A DNA stretch of 64,000 nucleotides from Gammaproteobacteria bacterium (GTDB taxonomy: Bacteria; Pseudomonadota; Gammaproteobacteria; Pseudomonadales; JAUIET01), in NCBI GenBank assembly GCA_030431775.1, contig JAUIHW010000019.1, positions 1 through 64,000 of the forward strand. Direction: 5' to 3'. This document shows, piece after piece, positions 22,962 to 32,341 of this stretch. The notes below the pieces were generated by a model. It saw nothing but the letters and a program-made list of their open reading frames with translations, was not told the origin of the DNA and searched no databases. Within the stretch, counting starts at the first letter, position 1. Each line of letters begins with the position of its first letter. The translations under genes were made by a program, and so were the position numbers.

Positions 22962-25102
22962 TTTATGGCTCCCTGACGGCTATGGTCGGTTTCCTGAAAA
23001 TCAGTTGAATTAGCCGCCTTTGTTGCTGCCTGCTTTATCGGCTTCACCGGTTTAATGACTTTGGTGCGCAATTTCTCAATTAGCTGCTGCTGACGCTCAA
23101 TGCGCGCCTCCGCCCGGGCGAGCGACTGACGCAGCCCGCCGACTTTGGCACGCTCAGCACTGAGCTTGTCTCTCTGTTGATCTATTGTTTGGGACAGCGC
23201 CTGTTTCGATGCTTTGAGTTGTGCGCGGCATTGCTGTTCAGCGCCCAGCCTGGCCTGCAGATCGGCAATCATGCCAGCCCGCTTTTCTCCAACACTTTTC
23301 AGGGACTGTTCAACTTCGAGCCGTTGCGCGCGTATCTTGCTAATTAAGGCTGCTTGTCTGGCAATACTTGCCTTGGCAGCCTGCAAGGCCTCAGCCTGTC
23401 CGCGCTGCTCCTGCTGTTTCTGTTTGAGTTTTTCTGACTGCTCTTCAAGCTTATATTTTAGTTCGTTCTTTTCCTTAAGGACTGCCTGTTTTTCGCTGCG
23501 CAGCTTATCCATACTTGCCGTCTGTTCAGCAATCGTCTGCTTAAGTGCCTGCTTGTCCACGAGCAAGCCTTCGGCTTTTGCCCGCGACTGCGCAGAACGC
23601 TTTCTCAGGCTTTCTTCACGACGCTTGTCAGAGAGCCTGGCTTCCTGCAAACCATCAATTTTTTCGCGTAACGCGGTTAAGTCCTTAGCAAGCTTCTCGG
23701 ACTGCTCCCGCAGTGTCTGCTCGCGTTGTAAGCTACTGGCCTTTTCATCGCTGTAGGTCAGTAGGCGCTGTTTTAATTCTTGCACCTGCGCCCTTAGCGC
23801 CTGCTCACGCTGCAGGCTTCTGCTTTCTCTATCACTGTAAGCCTGTTGACGTTGCCTTAAATGATCTACCTGCTCACGGAGCGTTCCTTCCTGCTCCGTT
23901 GAGTGATGCAGTTTTCCATTCACTACAGCCAGCTTTGATCGGAGTGACTCCACTTCTTCCAGCTGATATTCAATGCGGGCCTGAAGCTGCTGGTTTCGTT
24001 GTTCTGCTGCATTTTTCTTGGTCACCGCATCTTGCAGGCTTTCCTGGCGCTGTAAGGAATTTGCCAGGCTTTGTTGCATTGCAGCCAGCTTGCCACGAGT
24101 CGTCTCCAGTTCCTGGAGACAGGACTCATACTGTTTTTGGTATCGCTCGGTGCGGTCCTGCGCAGTGGTGAACTTTTCAGCGGCCGCCTCCAGACGTTTC
24201 CTGTACTCTTCCAACTGCTCCTGCAGCTTGTCACGGCCATTCTCAAATTGCCTGCGTTGCTCGCTACTGGCCTCAATCAGAGCTTCATATTTGGCGCTTA
24301 ACCTCCTCCCTTGCTCATGCACATTAAGCAGCTGCTCAACGTTCGCCTTGGAGAAACTTCGGGTACCCAGTGATCGGGCTGACAGGTACTCATACAACAC
24401 TTGCTGCTCCGCACTCAGGCAACCCAATGCTTCGGAACACAGTCGCTGCGTGTAAAGCTCCGCTGAAATGAGCTCCCTGGCACCACTCAGGTCATTACTG
24501 AGCTTGATTCCTCGCCGGGTAAGGCCCCGCCTCAGACGCAATAGCTCATCTTGCGGACTTTCCATCAGCCGATTGAAATGCACAACAAGGCGCGCCTCTC
24601 CCCGGGTTTGCTCAAGCATCTGGCAGTTATACCAATGCCACAATGCCAAGCCAACAGGCAGAGGAATGCCATTGCGGCGCAACAACGACTGCGCCACTTC
24701 AACCGGGTGCCTGACACATAACAGATAAACTGGATCAGATAAAACCTTTTTCCAATTATTCAGAGTGATAACCAGGCGTGGATCCTTGATCGCAAACGGC
24801 GAAGACTCTGCCAGTTGCCTTATCACCTTACCCGCCTTTCTTGAGAAGGCTCTATCAAGCTTCTTAGACACAGAGTCGCTTGCGTAACTCTGCGGCGCAA
24901 TCCAGTCAGCTCCCTGCTCCTGCAGAAGCGCCTTATTCAACTCAATGACGTCCTCCCGCTCATAGTAGCCTTGCGGATTGGCTGAATTGCTGGGTATGAG
25001 CTCACTATCAGTGCCTATGTGACAACCCAGATGCGCCACTACGCGTGCCGCCAAACTGGTGCCACTACGATGCATACCAAGAACAACCAGTTGAGAGGCC
25101 AT
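22958..25102 (-). CDS. Sulfotransferase-like domain fused to a long coiled coil
   Basis: Residues 1-255 look like a sulfotransferase: VVLGMHRSGTSLAARV is the 5'-phosphosulfate loop, and LLCVRHPVEVAQSLLRR near residue 140 resembles the 3'-phosphate site. Residues about 265-690 are a continuous Gln/Glu/Arg/Leu heptad-rich coiled coil with several internal near-repeats (for example YSDxxxxSLQREQxLREQ). The tail is basic and Ala/Lys-rich. The gene begins 1 bp after the upstream glycosyltransferase stop. Coiled-coil extensions in polysaccharide enzymes are known to act as scaffolds or molecular rulers. Whether this domain organises the glycan machinery, sets chain length or contacts the membrane cannot be told from sequence. 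Confidence 0.82.
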   Translation of the reverse strand: MASQLVVLGMHRSGTSLAARVVAHLGCHIGTDSELIPSNSANPQGYYEREDVIELNKALLQEQGADWIAPQSYASDSVSKKLDRAFSRKAGKVIRQLAESSPFAIKDPRLVITLNNWKKVLSDPVYLLCVRHPVEVAQSLLRRNGIPLPVGLALWHWYNCQMLEQTRGEARLVVHFNRLMESPQDELLRLRRGLTRRGIKLSNDLSGARELISAELYTQRLCSEALGCLSAEQQVLYEYLSARSLGTRSFSKANVEQLLNVHEQGRRLSAKYEALIEASSEQRRQFENGRDKLQEQLEEYRKRLEAAAEKFTTAQDRTERYQKQYESCLQELETTRGKLAAMQQSLANSLQRQESLQDAVTKKNAAEQRNQQLQARIEYQLEEVESLRSKLAVVNGKLHHSTEQEGTLREQVDHLRQRQQAYSDRESRSLQREQALRAQVQELKQRLLTYSDEKASSLQREQTLREQSEKLAKDLTALREKIDGLQEARLSDKRREESLRKRSAQSRAKAEGLLVDKQALKQTIAEQTASMDKLRSEKQAVLKEKNELKYKLEEQSEKLKQKQQEQRGQAEALQAAKASIARQAALISKIRAQRLEVEQSLKSVGEKRAGMIADLQARLGAEQQCRAQLKASKQALSQTIDQQRDKLSAERAKVGGLRQSLARAEARIERQQQLIEKLRTKVIKPVKPIKQAATKAANSTDFQETDHSRQGAIK

Positions 25103-25103
25103 C

Positions 25104-26777
25104 TCAGGCTACCTGCACGCGCCGGCCTTGCAGCGCTTTCGAACCAAGAACTTTATTGGCGCGCGCCCGAAAATGATCATCTTCTTCCAGTTGAAACATG
25201 GCGTCGCACAGTACTTCGGGAAATCGTTGCCGCAATAGAATTTTCTCTGCCAGTTCATCGCACTTTCCACGACTGGTGCCTGGCTCATGCAGTACGGTCA
25301 GGTGGCCTAGATAAATGTTTCTCAGCCCTGCCCTGCGTACTCGTAGATTGTATTCAACATCATTGTATCCGTTAGGGAACTCAATACTGTTGAGCGGACC
25401 AACCTTCTGGTAATTCTTCTTCGATAATGCCGCGACAGCAAATGTATTGGCAAAAACCTCCCGTCGATGGTGGCTAAGTAGCTGCTCTCTGGACTCTTCG
25501 ACCAGGGAGTTATACTCGGTGCCCACCACAACCCGGGCGCGGATGCCTGCACAAACCAAATCACCTGAAGTCGATTCAATGCGACAGCCCACAGTACCCA
25601 CATTAAGTTGTACCGCCTGCGCAGCCATCTCCTGAAGTGCAGTTGTGCCAATGAAGCAGGCATCATTATTCAAAAACACCAGCACCTCTCCACTGGCGCT
25701 CTGCGCTCCCAAGTTGCACTGTGCGCTGTGGTTAAAAGGCTTGTCATAATCCAGTATCCGACAAACCAGGTTATCATCGTTACTGCTGAACAATGTTCTC
25801 AAGCCCTTATTCAAAGTATCAATACTATCCGCAGTGGATTGATTATTGATCAGCAGTACTTCCAGGTGTCCATTCAGTTCCTGGTTCAGCAAGCTTTGCA
25901 AACACCTCAAGGTAAGCTCAGGTTTGTCTCGGAAAGGTATGATTACGCTAATCGAAAATTCCGTTTCCACTGAGGGTTGCCGACAAGCCACGGGCGGTCC
26001 TGGGTACTGATGCAGAGATTGCGGCACCAGCTGCAGGAACTCCGCTAAGGCATGAAAACTGGTGCTTTCGCACTTCGCCTTCTCGAGCAGATACCGCACG
26101 CGTTGCGAGCTTTCGAAAATGCCAGCCCAAGAGAACCCGGACATGCTGTTTCGATAGGCCGCACTTCGCTGTATATAATCGTAAGAAGCCAAGGTCGTCG
26201 GCTGCAGCTGCGGTTTGCGGAGAAACAGCAATACGTTGTTACCCTCATCATTGATAACCTGAGTATTCCAGGTAATGATGTCCGCACCAGCCTGCTTAGC
26301 TGTACAGGCTACGCGATGGGCCAGCCCCGGATGATGCAGCTCACCCGGCTGAGCAATAATGATGTAGGCATCTCCAGGTGGAACACAGGAGTCTGCCGGA
26401 CCAATCTGCAGCCACTCACTCCCCGCTCTGCGAAAGGTTTTTACAATATCACCGAGCTGCCCTATCTGGCTTGGTCGGCATAGCACATGAACCAACGAGC
26501 CAGGGTGGGATTGCAATGCCCAGAGCGTCAGAGTGTTGTGTAGATTCTGCTCCACTTTGCGGTCAATCACCTCAGGCATATCGATCAGCAGCGTGACTGG
26601 TGGCAAGGTATCATCAGTGCAGTGTATGCGACGCTGGGTTAGCAGTGCGGCATGCATGGCCGCGCAATCACCACCTCTGAAGACGTGCTCAAACAGGCTT
26701 TTGCCCAGCAATGCGGATTCTTCCAGTTGTGATTTATAGCCTGGCAGACCACTTTGTACTTGTTCACTACTCAGCAT
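25104..26777 (-). CDS. Glycosyltransferase with C-terminal GT2 domain
   Basis: Of the 557 residues, about 275-530 form a GT-A family 2 domain. ISVIIPFRDKPELTLRCLQS opens the fold, VLVFLNNDACF carries the Asp-containing nucleotide-sugar/metal motif, and FNGYNDVEYNLRVRRAG-like residues (FPNGYNDVEYNLR) match the acceptor-side ED region. The first 270 residues resemble a second, degenerate GT2-like fold (DAYIIIAQPGELHHPGL) without an obvious DxD, so only one active site is evident. The ATG overlaps the upstream ATPase stop by 7 bp (ATGCTGA) and has GGAG upstream. It probably adds a sugar to the glycan exported by the neighbouring ABC transporter. Confidence 0.85.
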   Translation of the reverse strand: MLSSEQVQSGLPGYKSQLEESALLGKSLFEHVFRGGDCAAMHAALLTQRRIHCTDDTLPPVTLLIDMPEVIDRKVEQNLHNTLTLWALQSHPGSLVHVLCRPSQIGQLGDIVKTFRRAGSEWLQIGPADSCVPPGDAYIIIAQPGELHHPGLAHRVACTAKQAGADIITWNTQVINDEGNNVLLFLRKPQLQPTTLASYDYIQRSAAYRNSMSGFSWAGIFESSQRVRYLLEKAKCESTSFHALAEFLQLVPQSLHQYPGPPVACRQPSVETEFSISVIIPFRDKPELTLRCLQSLLNQELNGHLEVLLINNQSTADSIDTLNKGLRTLFSSNDDNLVCRILDYDKPFNHSAQCNLGAQSASGEVLVFLNNDACFIGTTALQEMAAQAVQLNVGTVGCRIESTSGDLVCAGIRARVVVGTEYNSLVEESREQLLSHHRREVFANTFAVAALSKKNYQKVGPLNSIEFPNGYNDVEYNLRVRRAGLRNIYLGHLTVLHEPGTSRGKCDELAEKILLRQRFPEVLCDAMFQLEEDDHFRARANKVLGSKALQGRRVQVA

Positions 26778-28144
26778 GCTGCCAGCTCCGCTTCTTCGGC
26801 ATCAACAAACCTGGATTCGAGATTGGCAATGCCAGTGGCGCTGTCGGTTGACACAACACTTAGCTGAAGTACATCCATGCGCCGATCGAGAGGTGTGATG
26901 TCCGCACCATTTTCTTCTGAAAGCCCACAGGAAATAAAATACTCACCGCCGACCAATGCCAGCCTAAGTGCAAACTCCACGCAGTGAATCTTATTGGCTG
27001 GTACGGCATTTACCTGCAGTTTTCGCGAGCGAGTGTTTGCGATATACACATCCCAACCGCGCTGATTGCGAACCCGAAATCCGAATACCGGCTTATTGAC
27101 CGTGCGGCGGGCGCGCACGGTTAGCCTCAGGCGCACCGTGTCACCTGACACAAAGACTCTCGAGGGCTGCCCATTGCGGCCGATAATCTCTATGCTTTCG
27201 ATCTTGGCATCTCCGTTACCGAAGCGAAATTCACTGTCTGCAGCTACAAAAGCTGTTTGCTTTGCCGGCTTCTTCCTCTTGCTCGGCGCAGCACAAGTGA
27301 CATTAGGTTTGTCTGCTTCAGTTTCCGAGCTGACAGCCGGGAGACCTCCGCCTCCGACGGGAAGCTTTGCATCAGTTTCTTCAACGGTATCTCTCACTAA
27401 GGTACTCTGTTCAGACGGGAACAAAGTAGCCTTGTAGATGTGCGCCGCCTCCTTGGGGCAGCCATCGAAGATTACCCGACCGGCATCCATAACCAGAGCA
27501 CGCGTACAAAACGATACGATTTGGGGAACGCTGTGGCTGACCAGAAGAAAGGTTTTACCCTGGTTTTTCAGCGAGTCTATCAGGCGCAGGCATTTCATTT
27601 GGAAGGCGGCATCACCCACCGATAAAGCCTCATCGACAATAATTATTTCGGGGTCAAGTGACACTATGGTTGAAAATGCAAGTCGCACTCGCATACCACT
27701 GGAGTAGGTTTTGAGAGGTCGATCGATGTATTGACCAATATCGGCAAACTCCAGGATGTCATCCAGTCGCTGTGTTACCTGTTTGCGAGTTAAGCCAAGT
27801 ATTGAGCCTTGCAGATAAACATTGTCCCGGCCACTGAATTCCGGGTTGAACCCACTACCCAGCTCAAGCAGGGCCGTAATCTTGCCATTGATATCTACTG
27901 AACCCTGACTGGGTGTCAGCGTTCCGGCAATCATTTGTAGTAGTGTGCTCTTACCCGCTCCATTGCGGCCCAGAATGCCCACCACCTCACCGTGATGTAT
28001 GGTAAAGCTTGTCGGCTGAACCGCGCTGACTCGGGTATGTCTGCGAACGCCGAACAAAAGCTCCCGCATTCGTTGTGCGGGCGACTCATACATCAGGTAG
28101 TGTTTCGCGATTTCCTGCACTTGAATGGCTGGTTCATACGACAT
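26771..28144 (-). CDS. wzt: Polysaccharide ABC transporter ATPase with carbohydrate-binding C-terminal domain (Wzt-like)
   Basis: This is the ATPase of an O-antigen/capsule-type exporter. It has Walker A GILGRNGAGKST at about residue 58, signature YSSGMRVRLAFS at about 145 and Walker B EIIIVDEALSVGD. A Wzt-like beta-sandwich occupies about residues 300-440 (FVSGDTVRLRLTVRAR, FGFRVRNQRGWDVY, GGEYFISCGL). In the Wzt family this C-terminal domain recognises the finished glycan end, implying a modified or capped polymer. A basic, low-complexity linker separates the domains. The start is ambiguous: ATG at 28144 fits the family N-terminus (MSYEPAIQVQ) and overlaps the permease stop by 11 bp, while an ATG four codons upstream (28156) directly follows AGGA. 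Confidence 0.9.
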   Translation of the reverse strand: MSYEPAIQVQEIAKHYLMYESPAQRMRELLFGVRRHTRVSAVQPTSFTIHHGEVVGILGRNGAGKSTLLQMIAGTLTPSQGSVDINGKITALLELGSGFNPEFSGRDNVYLQGSILGLTRKQVTQRLDDILEFADIGQYIDRPLKTYSSGMRVRLAFSTIVSLDPEIIIVDEALSVGDAAFQMKCLRLIDSLKNQGKTFLLVSHSVPQIVSFCTRALVMDAGRVIFDGCPKEAAHIYKATLFPSEQSTLVRDTVEETDAKLPVGGGGLPAVSSETEADKPNVTCAAPSKRKKPAKQTAFVAADSEFRFGNGDAKIESIEIIGRNGQPSRVFVSGDTVRLRLTVRARRTVNKPVFGFRVRNQRGWDVYIANTRSRKLQVNAVPANKIHCVEFALRLALVGGEYFISCGLSEENGADITPLDRRMDVLQLSVVSTDSATGIANLESRFVDAEEAELAAC

Positions 28145-28916
28145 CGGCAAACCCATTCCTTAAACGCTTAAACACCCAATAGCCTATGACAGCAATTCCA
28201 ATAGCCGCCAGATAAAACCAGGCCAATGCAAACAAATCAGGTGGTTGACCCTCCAGGAGAACGGTGCGTAAATGCGCCACCATGCTGGTCATTGGGTTTA
28301 ACCAGAAATACGCTTGATACTGTTGTGGGATAACGCTCAAGGGATACACAATAGGCGTTAAATAAAACAGCATGCGCAGCATCGGTGTCATGATCTGGCC
28401 AATATCCGGCAGATAAACACTCACTGCGGACAAGGTAAAGGCGATGCCCAGCATCATCAGTACACTCGGTAAAATGATCAGTGGCAGGTAGAAAGCGGTC
28501 ACTGGTACCGAATCATTCAATGCCGCAATGAACACCAGCAGAATGACTATGTTCACGAGGAAGGTCACTGTGCAGGAAAGCACTTTTGACCCAACCAGCA
28601 CCGGTAGTGGAAAAACAACCTTTTTAACAAAATTAGCCTTCTTGGCAATCATTTCCGGGCATGCTGATAAAACCTCGGATACAAAGAAGAATACGATTAG
28701 CCCGGAAAACAACATGATCACATACTGTAGTGGCCCGTCACCGTCGCCAACCATGCGGTGAACGCCAAGAATCACTGAAAAGGCGAACGCGTAAACCGCC
28801 AGCGTCAGTATGGGTGTTAACACCATCCAGACCAGGCCAAGATGCGACTTACGGTAGCGTGACTCGATATCGCGCCGAGTAAAGTCAATAAATAGAGACA
28901 GGTGCTGTGCTGCCAT
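28134..28916 (-). CDS. wzm: Polysaccharide ABC transporter permease (Wzm-like, ABC-2 type)
   Basis: This inner-membrane permease of about 260 residues has roughly six hydrophobic segments (VYAFAFSVILGV, IVFFFVSEVL, VTFLVNIVILLVFIAAL, FYLTPIVYPLSV and others). The N-terminal amphipathic stretch LFIDFTRRDIESRYRKSHLG is typical of ABC-2 polysaccharide exporters. With the adjacent Wzt-like ATPase it should export a lipid-linked glycan across the inner membrane. ATG at 28916 overlaps the TGA of the preceding gene (TGATG), a standard coupling arrangement; a TTG one codon upstream is less likely. The 3' end overlaps the ATPase start. Confidence 0.9.
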   Translation of the reverse strand: MAAQHLSLFIDFTRRDIESRYRKSHLGLVWMVLTPILTLAVYAFAFSVILGVHRMVGDGDGPLQYVIMLFSGLIVFFFVSEVLSACPEMIAKKANFVKKVVFPLPVLVGSKVLSCTVTFLVNIVILLVFIAALNDSVPVTAFYLPLIILPSVLMMLGIAFTLSAVSVYLPDIGQIMTPMLRMLFYLTPIVYPLSVIPQQYQAYFWLNPMTSMVAHLRTVLLEGQPPDLFALAWFYLAAIGIAVIGYWVFKRLRNGFADVV

Positions 28917-29851
28917 CAACCGACTCCCTCATCAATCAATGGACGCTTATCCGCACTGTTACCGGTGAATCGCTGAGCAATCTGGCGCCAACGCGGCATC
29001 GCGAGTTTCTCCTGTAAATCGTGGATCGCACGCTTTTGAAGCTGCAATTTGTCCCTGAGTTGTTGATTTTCCTTTTTCAGGCGCCCAATTTGTTTGGCAA
29101 CCACGGGTAACTTGGTAAAACGCCCTCCGGGATAATCCTGATTCCATTCCAAGTGCCGAATAAACGCGAATTCTTCGTCGCCAATCAGCGCTAGTCGGAG
29201 ACCCAGAGCCTCAACTTTCTTGCTGATGCCTATCTCTGCTGCGATACATTCACCGTAGTTGTGGCCGATTGGAAAACCATCAATTGCGCAAAGCGTTTCC
29301 ATGCGTGCTGCAAAACAAAGACTCCGTAAATGAAGCCCGCTTTGGCCAGGGTCGATACCATAGTTTTGCAGACAGTGCAGATACACATCAATTCGATTTG
29401 CCACTTCACCATCAATCAAATGTTCCGGCAGCGGTGTATTCTGTAAGCGTATTCGCAGAGCATCCCAGTTAAGGTTCCAGCCGTTATTGAATGTTTCACC
29501 CAGCAGGCCAAGCTGAGAATCCGCCAATTTGCTTTCTACGGCCGCCAGCCAATTGTTGGCAACCATATAACAATCATCCTGCAGGAAAAGTACTCGATCG
29601 AAGTCTTTTCTCAGGCGCCATCCATAGTCCCAGGCACCGATATTCATACCAATGTTGTGTCGGTAATGGACTTCCGGTTGCAAACCGGCCGCATCAAACT
29701 TGAGCGCTTCGTCCGTTGTTCGGTTAACAACAATCACCAATGAATACTCGGCTCCGGCATCGAATTCACACATGCTTTGCAGCAGCTGCTCAAGATTGCT
29801 GATGGGTCGACGGTCGTAGAATGAAACTACAACCAGGTTTTTGCCTTCCAT
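28916..29851 (-). CDS. Glycosyltransferase-like protein with C-terminal coiled coil
   Basis: The 311-residue protein has a Rossmann-like GT-A start (NLVVVSFYDRRPISNLEQLL), a nucleotide-sugar region with RHNIGMNIGAWDYGWR, and a DxD-like FDRVLFLQDDCYM near residue 95. This resembles glycosyltransferases of the rhamnan-synthesis type. After about residue 255 there is a short Lys/Gln-rich coiled coil (GRLKKENQQLRDKLQLQ). The start has AAGGA about 8 nt upstream. It sits directly before the ABC permease with overlapping stop and start, so it belongs to the glycan operon. Family assignment is moderate and the sugar specificity unknown. Confidence 0.7.
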   Translation of the reverse strand: MEGKNLVVVSFYDRRPISNLEQLLQSMCEFDAGAEYSLVIVVNRTTDEALKFDAAGLQPEVHYRHNIGMNIGAWDYGWRLRKDFDRVLFLQDDCYMVANNWLAAVESKLADSQLGLLGETFNNGWNLNWDALRIRLQNTPLPEHLIDGEVANRIDVYLHCLQNYGIDPGQSGLHLRSLCFAARMETLCAIDGFPIGHNYGECIAAEIGISKKVEALGLRLALIGDEEFAFIRHLEWNQDYPGGRFTKLPVVAKQIGRLKKENQQLRDKLQLQKRAIHDLQEKLAMPRWRQIAQRFTGNSADKRPLIDEGVG

Positions 29852-29877
29852 ATCGGTCGTCCTTGACCTTGCGACTT

Positions 29878-30891
29878 TTATAGGGCCGCTTCGGTCGGTG
29901 CGGTTTTCTTTCTCAGGTTTTCATCCATGAACTCAATCCACCGGTCGGCAATGGTCGCCAGGTTCCAATGCCGGCTAACGTATTCCATGCCAGCCAGCGC
30001 CCGCTCTTTTTCTCGAGCAGGGCTGTCAATCAATGCATCCAGATTGGCTGACCAGTCGCCAAAGCGAACGTAGTCCGAGAATTCATAGTAACTGGGTATG
30101 GCGTCGGCGATCACCGGCTTGCCATAATTCAGCGCGGTGACCAGGCGGTTATTGCTCTTGCATCGAGAGAAGGCATTTTCAGTAATTGGCAGCAGCACTG
30201 CGGTCGCCTGGCGAAGTTCTGAATCAAAGCTCTCGTAGCTCCACTCTGAATACCGGGTTTGGAATGGTAACGGTTCGATATGTTCCCGATACTTTTGCTG
30301 ATTATTGCTGACGACGTGCAGCTCAATCGGGACACGCTCTGCCAGTCTGGTGAGCGGTGTCGCAATGTTTAAAATATCCAGCATGCCGCCGTCGGCATTC
30401 GGTGAACCGTGGCTGCCAAACCACAGAAGCTGCATGACTGCGCCTGGGGTGCTGTTATGCAGCGCATCATTCACCGGCAGGTGTTCTATTGCATCGCCGA
30501 TCACAGTCGGTCGCTGAATGAAGGGTGCCTCTTGCTGAATTTCATTCGCCAGTGCTTCTGTGGTGCACACCACATGATCGCACAGCCACAGCATCTGCAG
30601 CAGGTTCTTACGAACTTTCTGATAATCCGGCAGCGCCCGAGGATTATAAAAATGATTGTCACAGATATCCAAAACCACCTGTGCACCGCGCTGCTTTAAA
30701 CGTCTTGCCAAGGCAATATTTTTAAGGTCATACAGCTTCGAGAAAATCACTGAGCTATAGTACTGTTCACGATCTTCCCGAAAAATTTCTACCGGATAGC
30801 GGCGCGCCTGCAGCGCAGACAGCGGCATCAAGCACCGGTAACGTACACTGGCGATCGTAGAGTCAGCGGATTTTGGCTTCCATGCAATCAT
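29878..30891 (-). CDS. Glycosyltransferase, GT4/GT-B-like
   Basis: The 337-residue protein has features of a GT-B glycosyltransferase. It has an N-terminal acceptor half with VVLDICDNHFYNP, a mid-domain LLWFGSHGSPNADGG that starts the donor-binding half, and a C-terminal segment NNRLVTALNYGKPVIADAIP matching the nucleotide-sugar-binding E/N...G.P region. GAGGA lies about 9 nt before the ATG. It is 26 bp from the next gene and 13 bp from the previous one. The usual Glu of the EX7E motif is not clear, so catalysis is inferred from fold and context. Confidence 0.75.
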   Translation of the reverse strand: MIAWKPKSADSTIASVRYRCLMPLSALQARRYPVEIFREDREQYYSSVIFSKLYDLKNIALARRLKQRGAQVVLDICDNHFYNPRALPDYQKVRKNLLQMLWLCDHVVCTTEALANEIQQEAPFIQRPTVIGDAIEHLPVNDALHNSTPGAVMQLLWFGSHGSPNADGGMLDILNIATPLTRLAERVPIELHVVSNNQQKYREHIEPLPFQTRYSEWSYESFDSELRQATAVLLPITENAFSRCKSNNRLVTALNYGKPVIADAIPSYYEFSDYVRFGDWSANLDALIDSPAREKERALAGMEYVSRHWNLATIADRWIEFMDENLRKKTAPTEAAL

Positions 30892-30904
30892 TTATAGCAG
30901 TTCC

Positions 30905-32341
30905 TCAGGCAGCTTTGGTGGCGCTGTTTTTCATTTTGCTGAAACGCTTGTAAGGCGGCACCCAATCGTTAGCAGCCTGATCCGAAGGCGTCGATTTCTC
31001 GAGCCCCAGCCAGTTTAATAGCAACGGCGATACATGCCCCTGTGCTATTTCCTCGCGCAACCAGTCGAGCGAAATAAAACCGTCCTCAACAGCTTCTCTT
31101 GCCACCTTGTACCACAGCTCACCGTTCTTATTATCTCCACAGACCCACGGTTGAGTGGGCATATCTGTGTAATGAATCAGGCGCGTTTTCCCTGCCTCGT
31201 AATGCTCAAGTGAATTCCATTCAAACGGCAAACCGGCCCGCTTCTTGGAGGGTGGAACGATACACATGTGGTACATAATGTCGTGATAATCCCAGCGCTC
31301 TTCGTCGAATCCCTGAATAATGTCAGCGACATTCCAGTCCAGTTTACTGCAATCCATCAACATGACGCTGTTTTGTGGTATTCGCTTACCGTCCTTGCCT
31401 TCAAGCTCGGAATACAACACATGAGCACCGTCGAAAGAGGTGTTCCATAGCTCGGCAATGTCTTTGAATACCAGCATGTCGGCATCCATGTATATTGCTT
31501 TGCCCCTGTAATTACACAGCTCAGGAATATGCAATCTTGAGAAAGAAAAACCCGTACGCGAACGTTGTTTTGGGTCTTTGGGCACGGGTATTTTCTGGTC
31601 GTCGATCGGCACCACTTCTACCGACAAACTGGCGTATTTCTTAATGCTGTACTCAAGCACTTTAACGCCCGCCATCTGAGCTGCATCGGTGCCCACAAAC
31701 ACTCTAACGGGAACCTGGTTGTGCAATGGGCCATAGGTAATATTCTTTTCTCTGATCGTCCGGGCGATACCGCGGAACTGTATATCAAATGTTTCGTGGC
31801 CATTATTAAGACGGGTTTTATCATTCAGGTCTTCAAACCGCCCACTGTAAGCCGTTCCGCCATCGACTCCGAGCGAGCGCACCGTACGAGCACCCAAGGT
31901 GGCCAACAAATCCAGCGCCGCCTCTGCGCTAAAAAATTTGACCTGAATCACCGGCGATTTTTCCTGGACTTTTTCTTTGGCAGAAGACAGGTTGTAGGCA
32001 ATCAGCCGACCCTCGTTTTCAAGTTTTTGTAACAAGGTGTTTTCAGCAACATACTCTGCCAGAGTTTTAGCTGATACCGTATTGTTCTCGTGGGGTCGGT
32101 ACGGCATTACCAGGTAGTCGGCGTTACGATCAATGTCGTCGGCGCAGTCAAATACCACATCAATGTCGATGATATGGGCGAGTTTTGCCGGTACTTCACG
32201 GATTACGTGATTCAGTGTACAAACCTGAAAGTCGTCGATGCCGATGTTTTCCAGTTTGCCCAGAGACGGCCCCTTGCCGAGCATCAGCCAGGGTTTTTCA
32301 TTGATGTCGAAAGATTTAACCCAATCCAGTATGTCTAGCAT
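30905..32341 (-). CDS. Two-domain protein: GxGPSL-type N-terminal domain plus GT8-like glycosyltransferase
   Basis: Residues 1-205 start WLMLGKGPSLGKLENIG and contain LNHVIREVPAKLAHIIDIDVV and RSLGVDGGTAYSG. This resembles the nucleotide-binding folds of DUF115/MptE-like or GT42-type proteins; I do not recognise the exact family. Residues about 206-440 are GT8-like: VRVFVGTDAAQMAGVKVLEYS, then GKAIYMDADMLVFKDIAELW with the DxD at about residue 284. The GT8 part is closely similar to the first domain of the next protein upstream (32514-34586). A near-ideal Shine-Dalgarno (AAAGGAG, 5 nt before ATG) opens this gene, and the 172-bp gap before it makes it the likely first gene of the eight-gene glycan operon. 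Confidence 0.75.
   Translation of the reverse strand: MLDILDWVKSFDINEKPWLMLGKGPSLGKLENIGIDDFQVCTLNHVIREVPAKLAHIIDIDVVFDCADDIDRNADYLVMPYRPHENNTVSAKTLAEYVAENTLLQKLENEGRLIAYNLSSAKEKVQEKSPVIQVKFFSAEAALDLLATLGARTVRSLGVDGGTAYSGRFEDLNDKTRLNNGHETFDIQFRGIARTIREKNITYGPLHNQVPVRVFVGTDAAQMAGVKVLEYSIKKYASLSVEVVPIDDQKIPVPKDPKQRSRTGFSFSRLHIPELCNYRGKAIYMDADMLVFKDIAELWNTSFDGAHVLYSELEGKDGKRIPQNSVMLMDCSKLDWNVADIIQGFDEERWDYHDIMYHMCIVPPSKKRAGLPFEWNSLEHYEAGKTRLIHYTDMPTQPWVCGDNKNGELWYKVAREAVEDGFISLDWLREEIAQGHVSPLLLNWLGLEKSTPSDQAANDWVPPYKRFSKMKNSATKAA

Noticed and set aside
22958..24728. Plus-strand frames opposite the coiled-coil sulfotransferase (up to 180 codons, Cys/Leu/Ser-rich).
   Set aside because: They are complements of Gln/Glu/Arg/Ala-rich heptad codons and lack start signals or homology.
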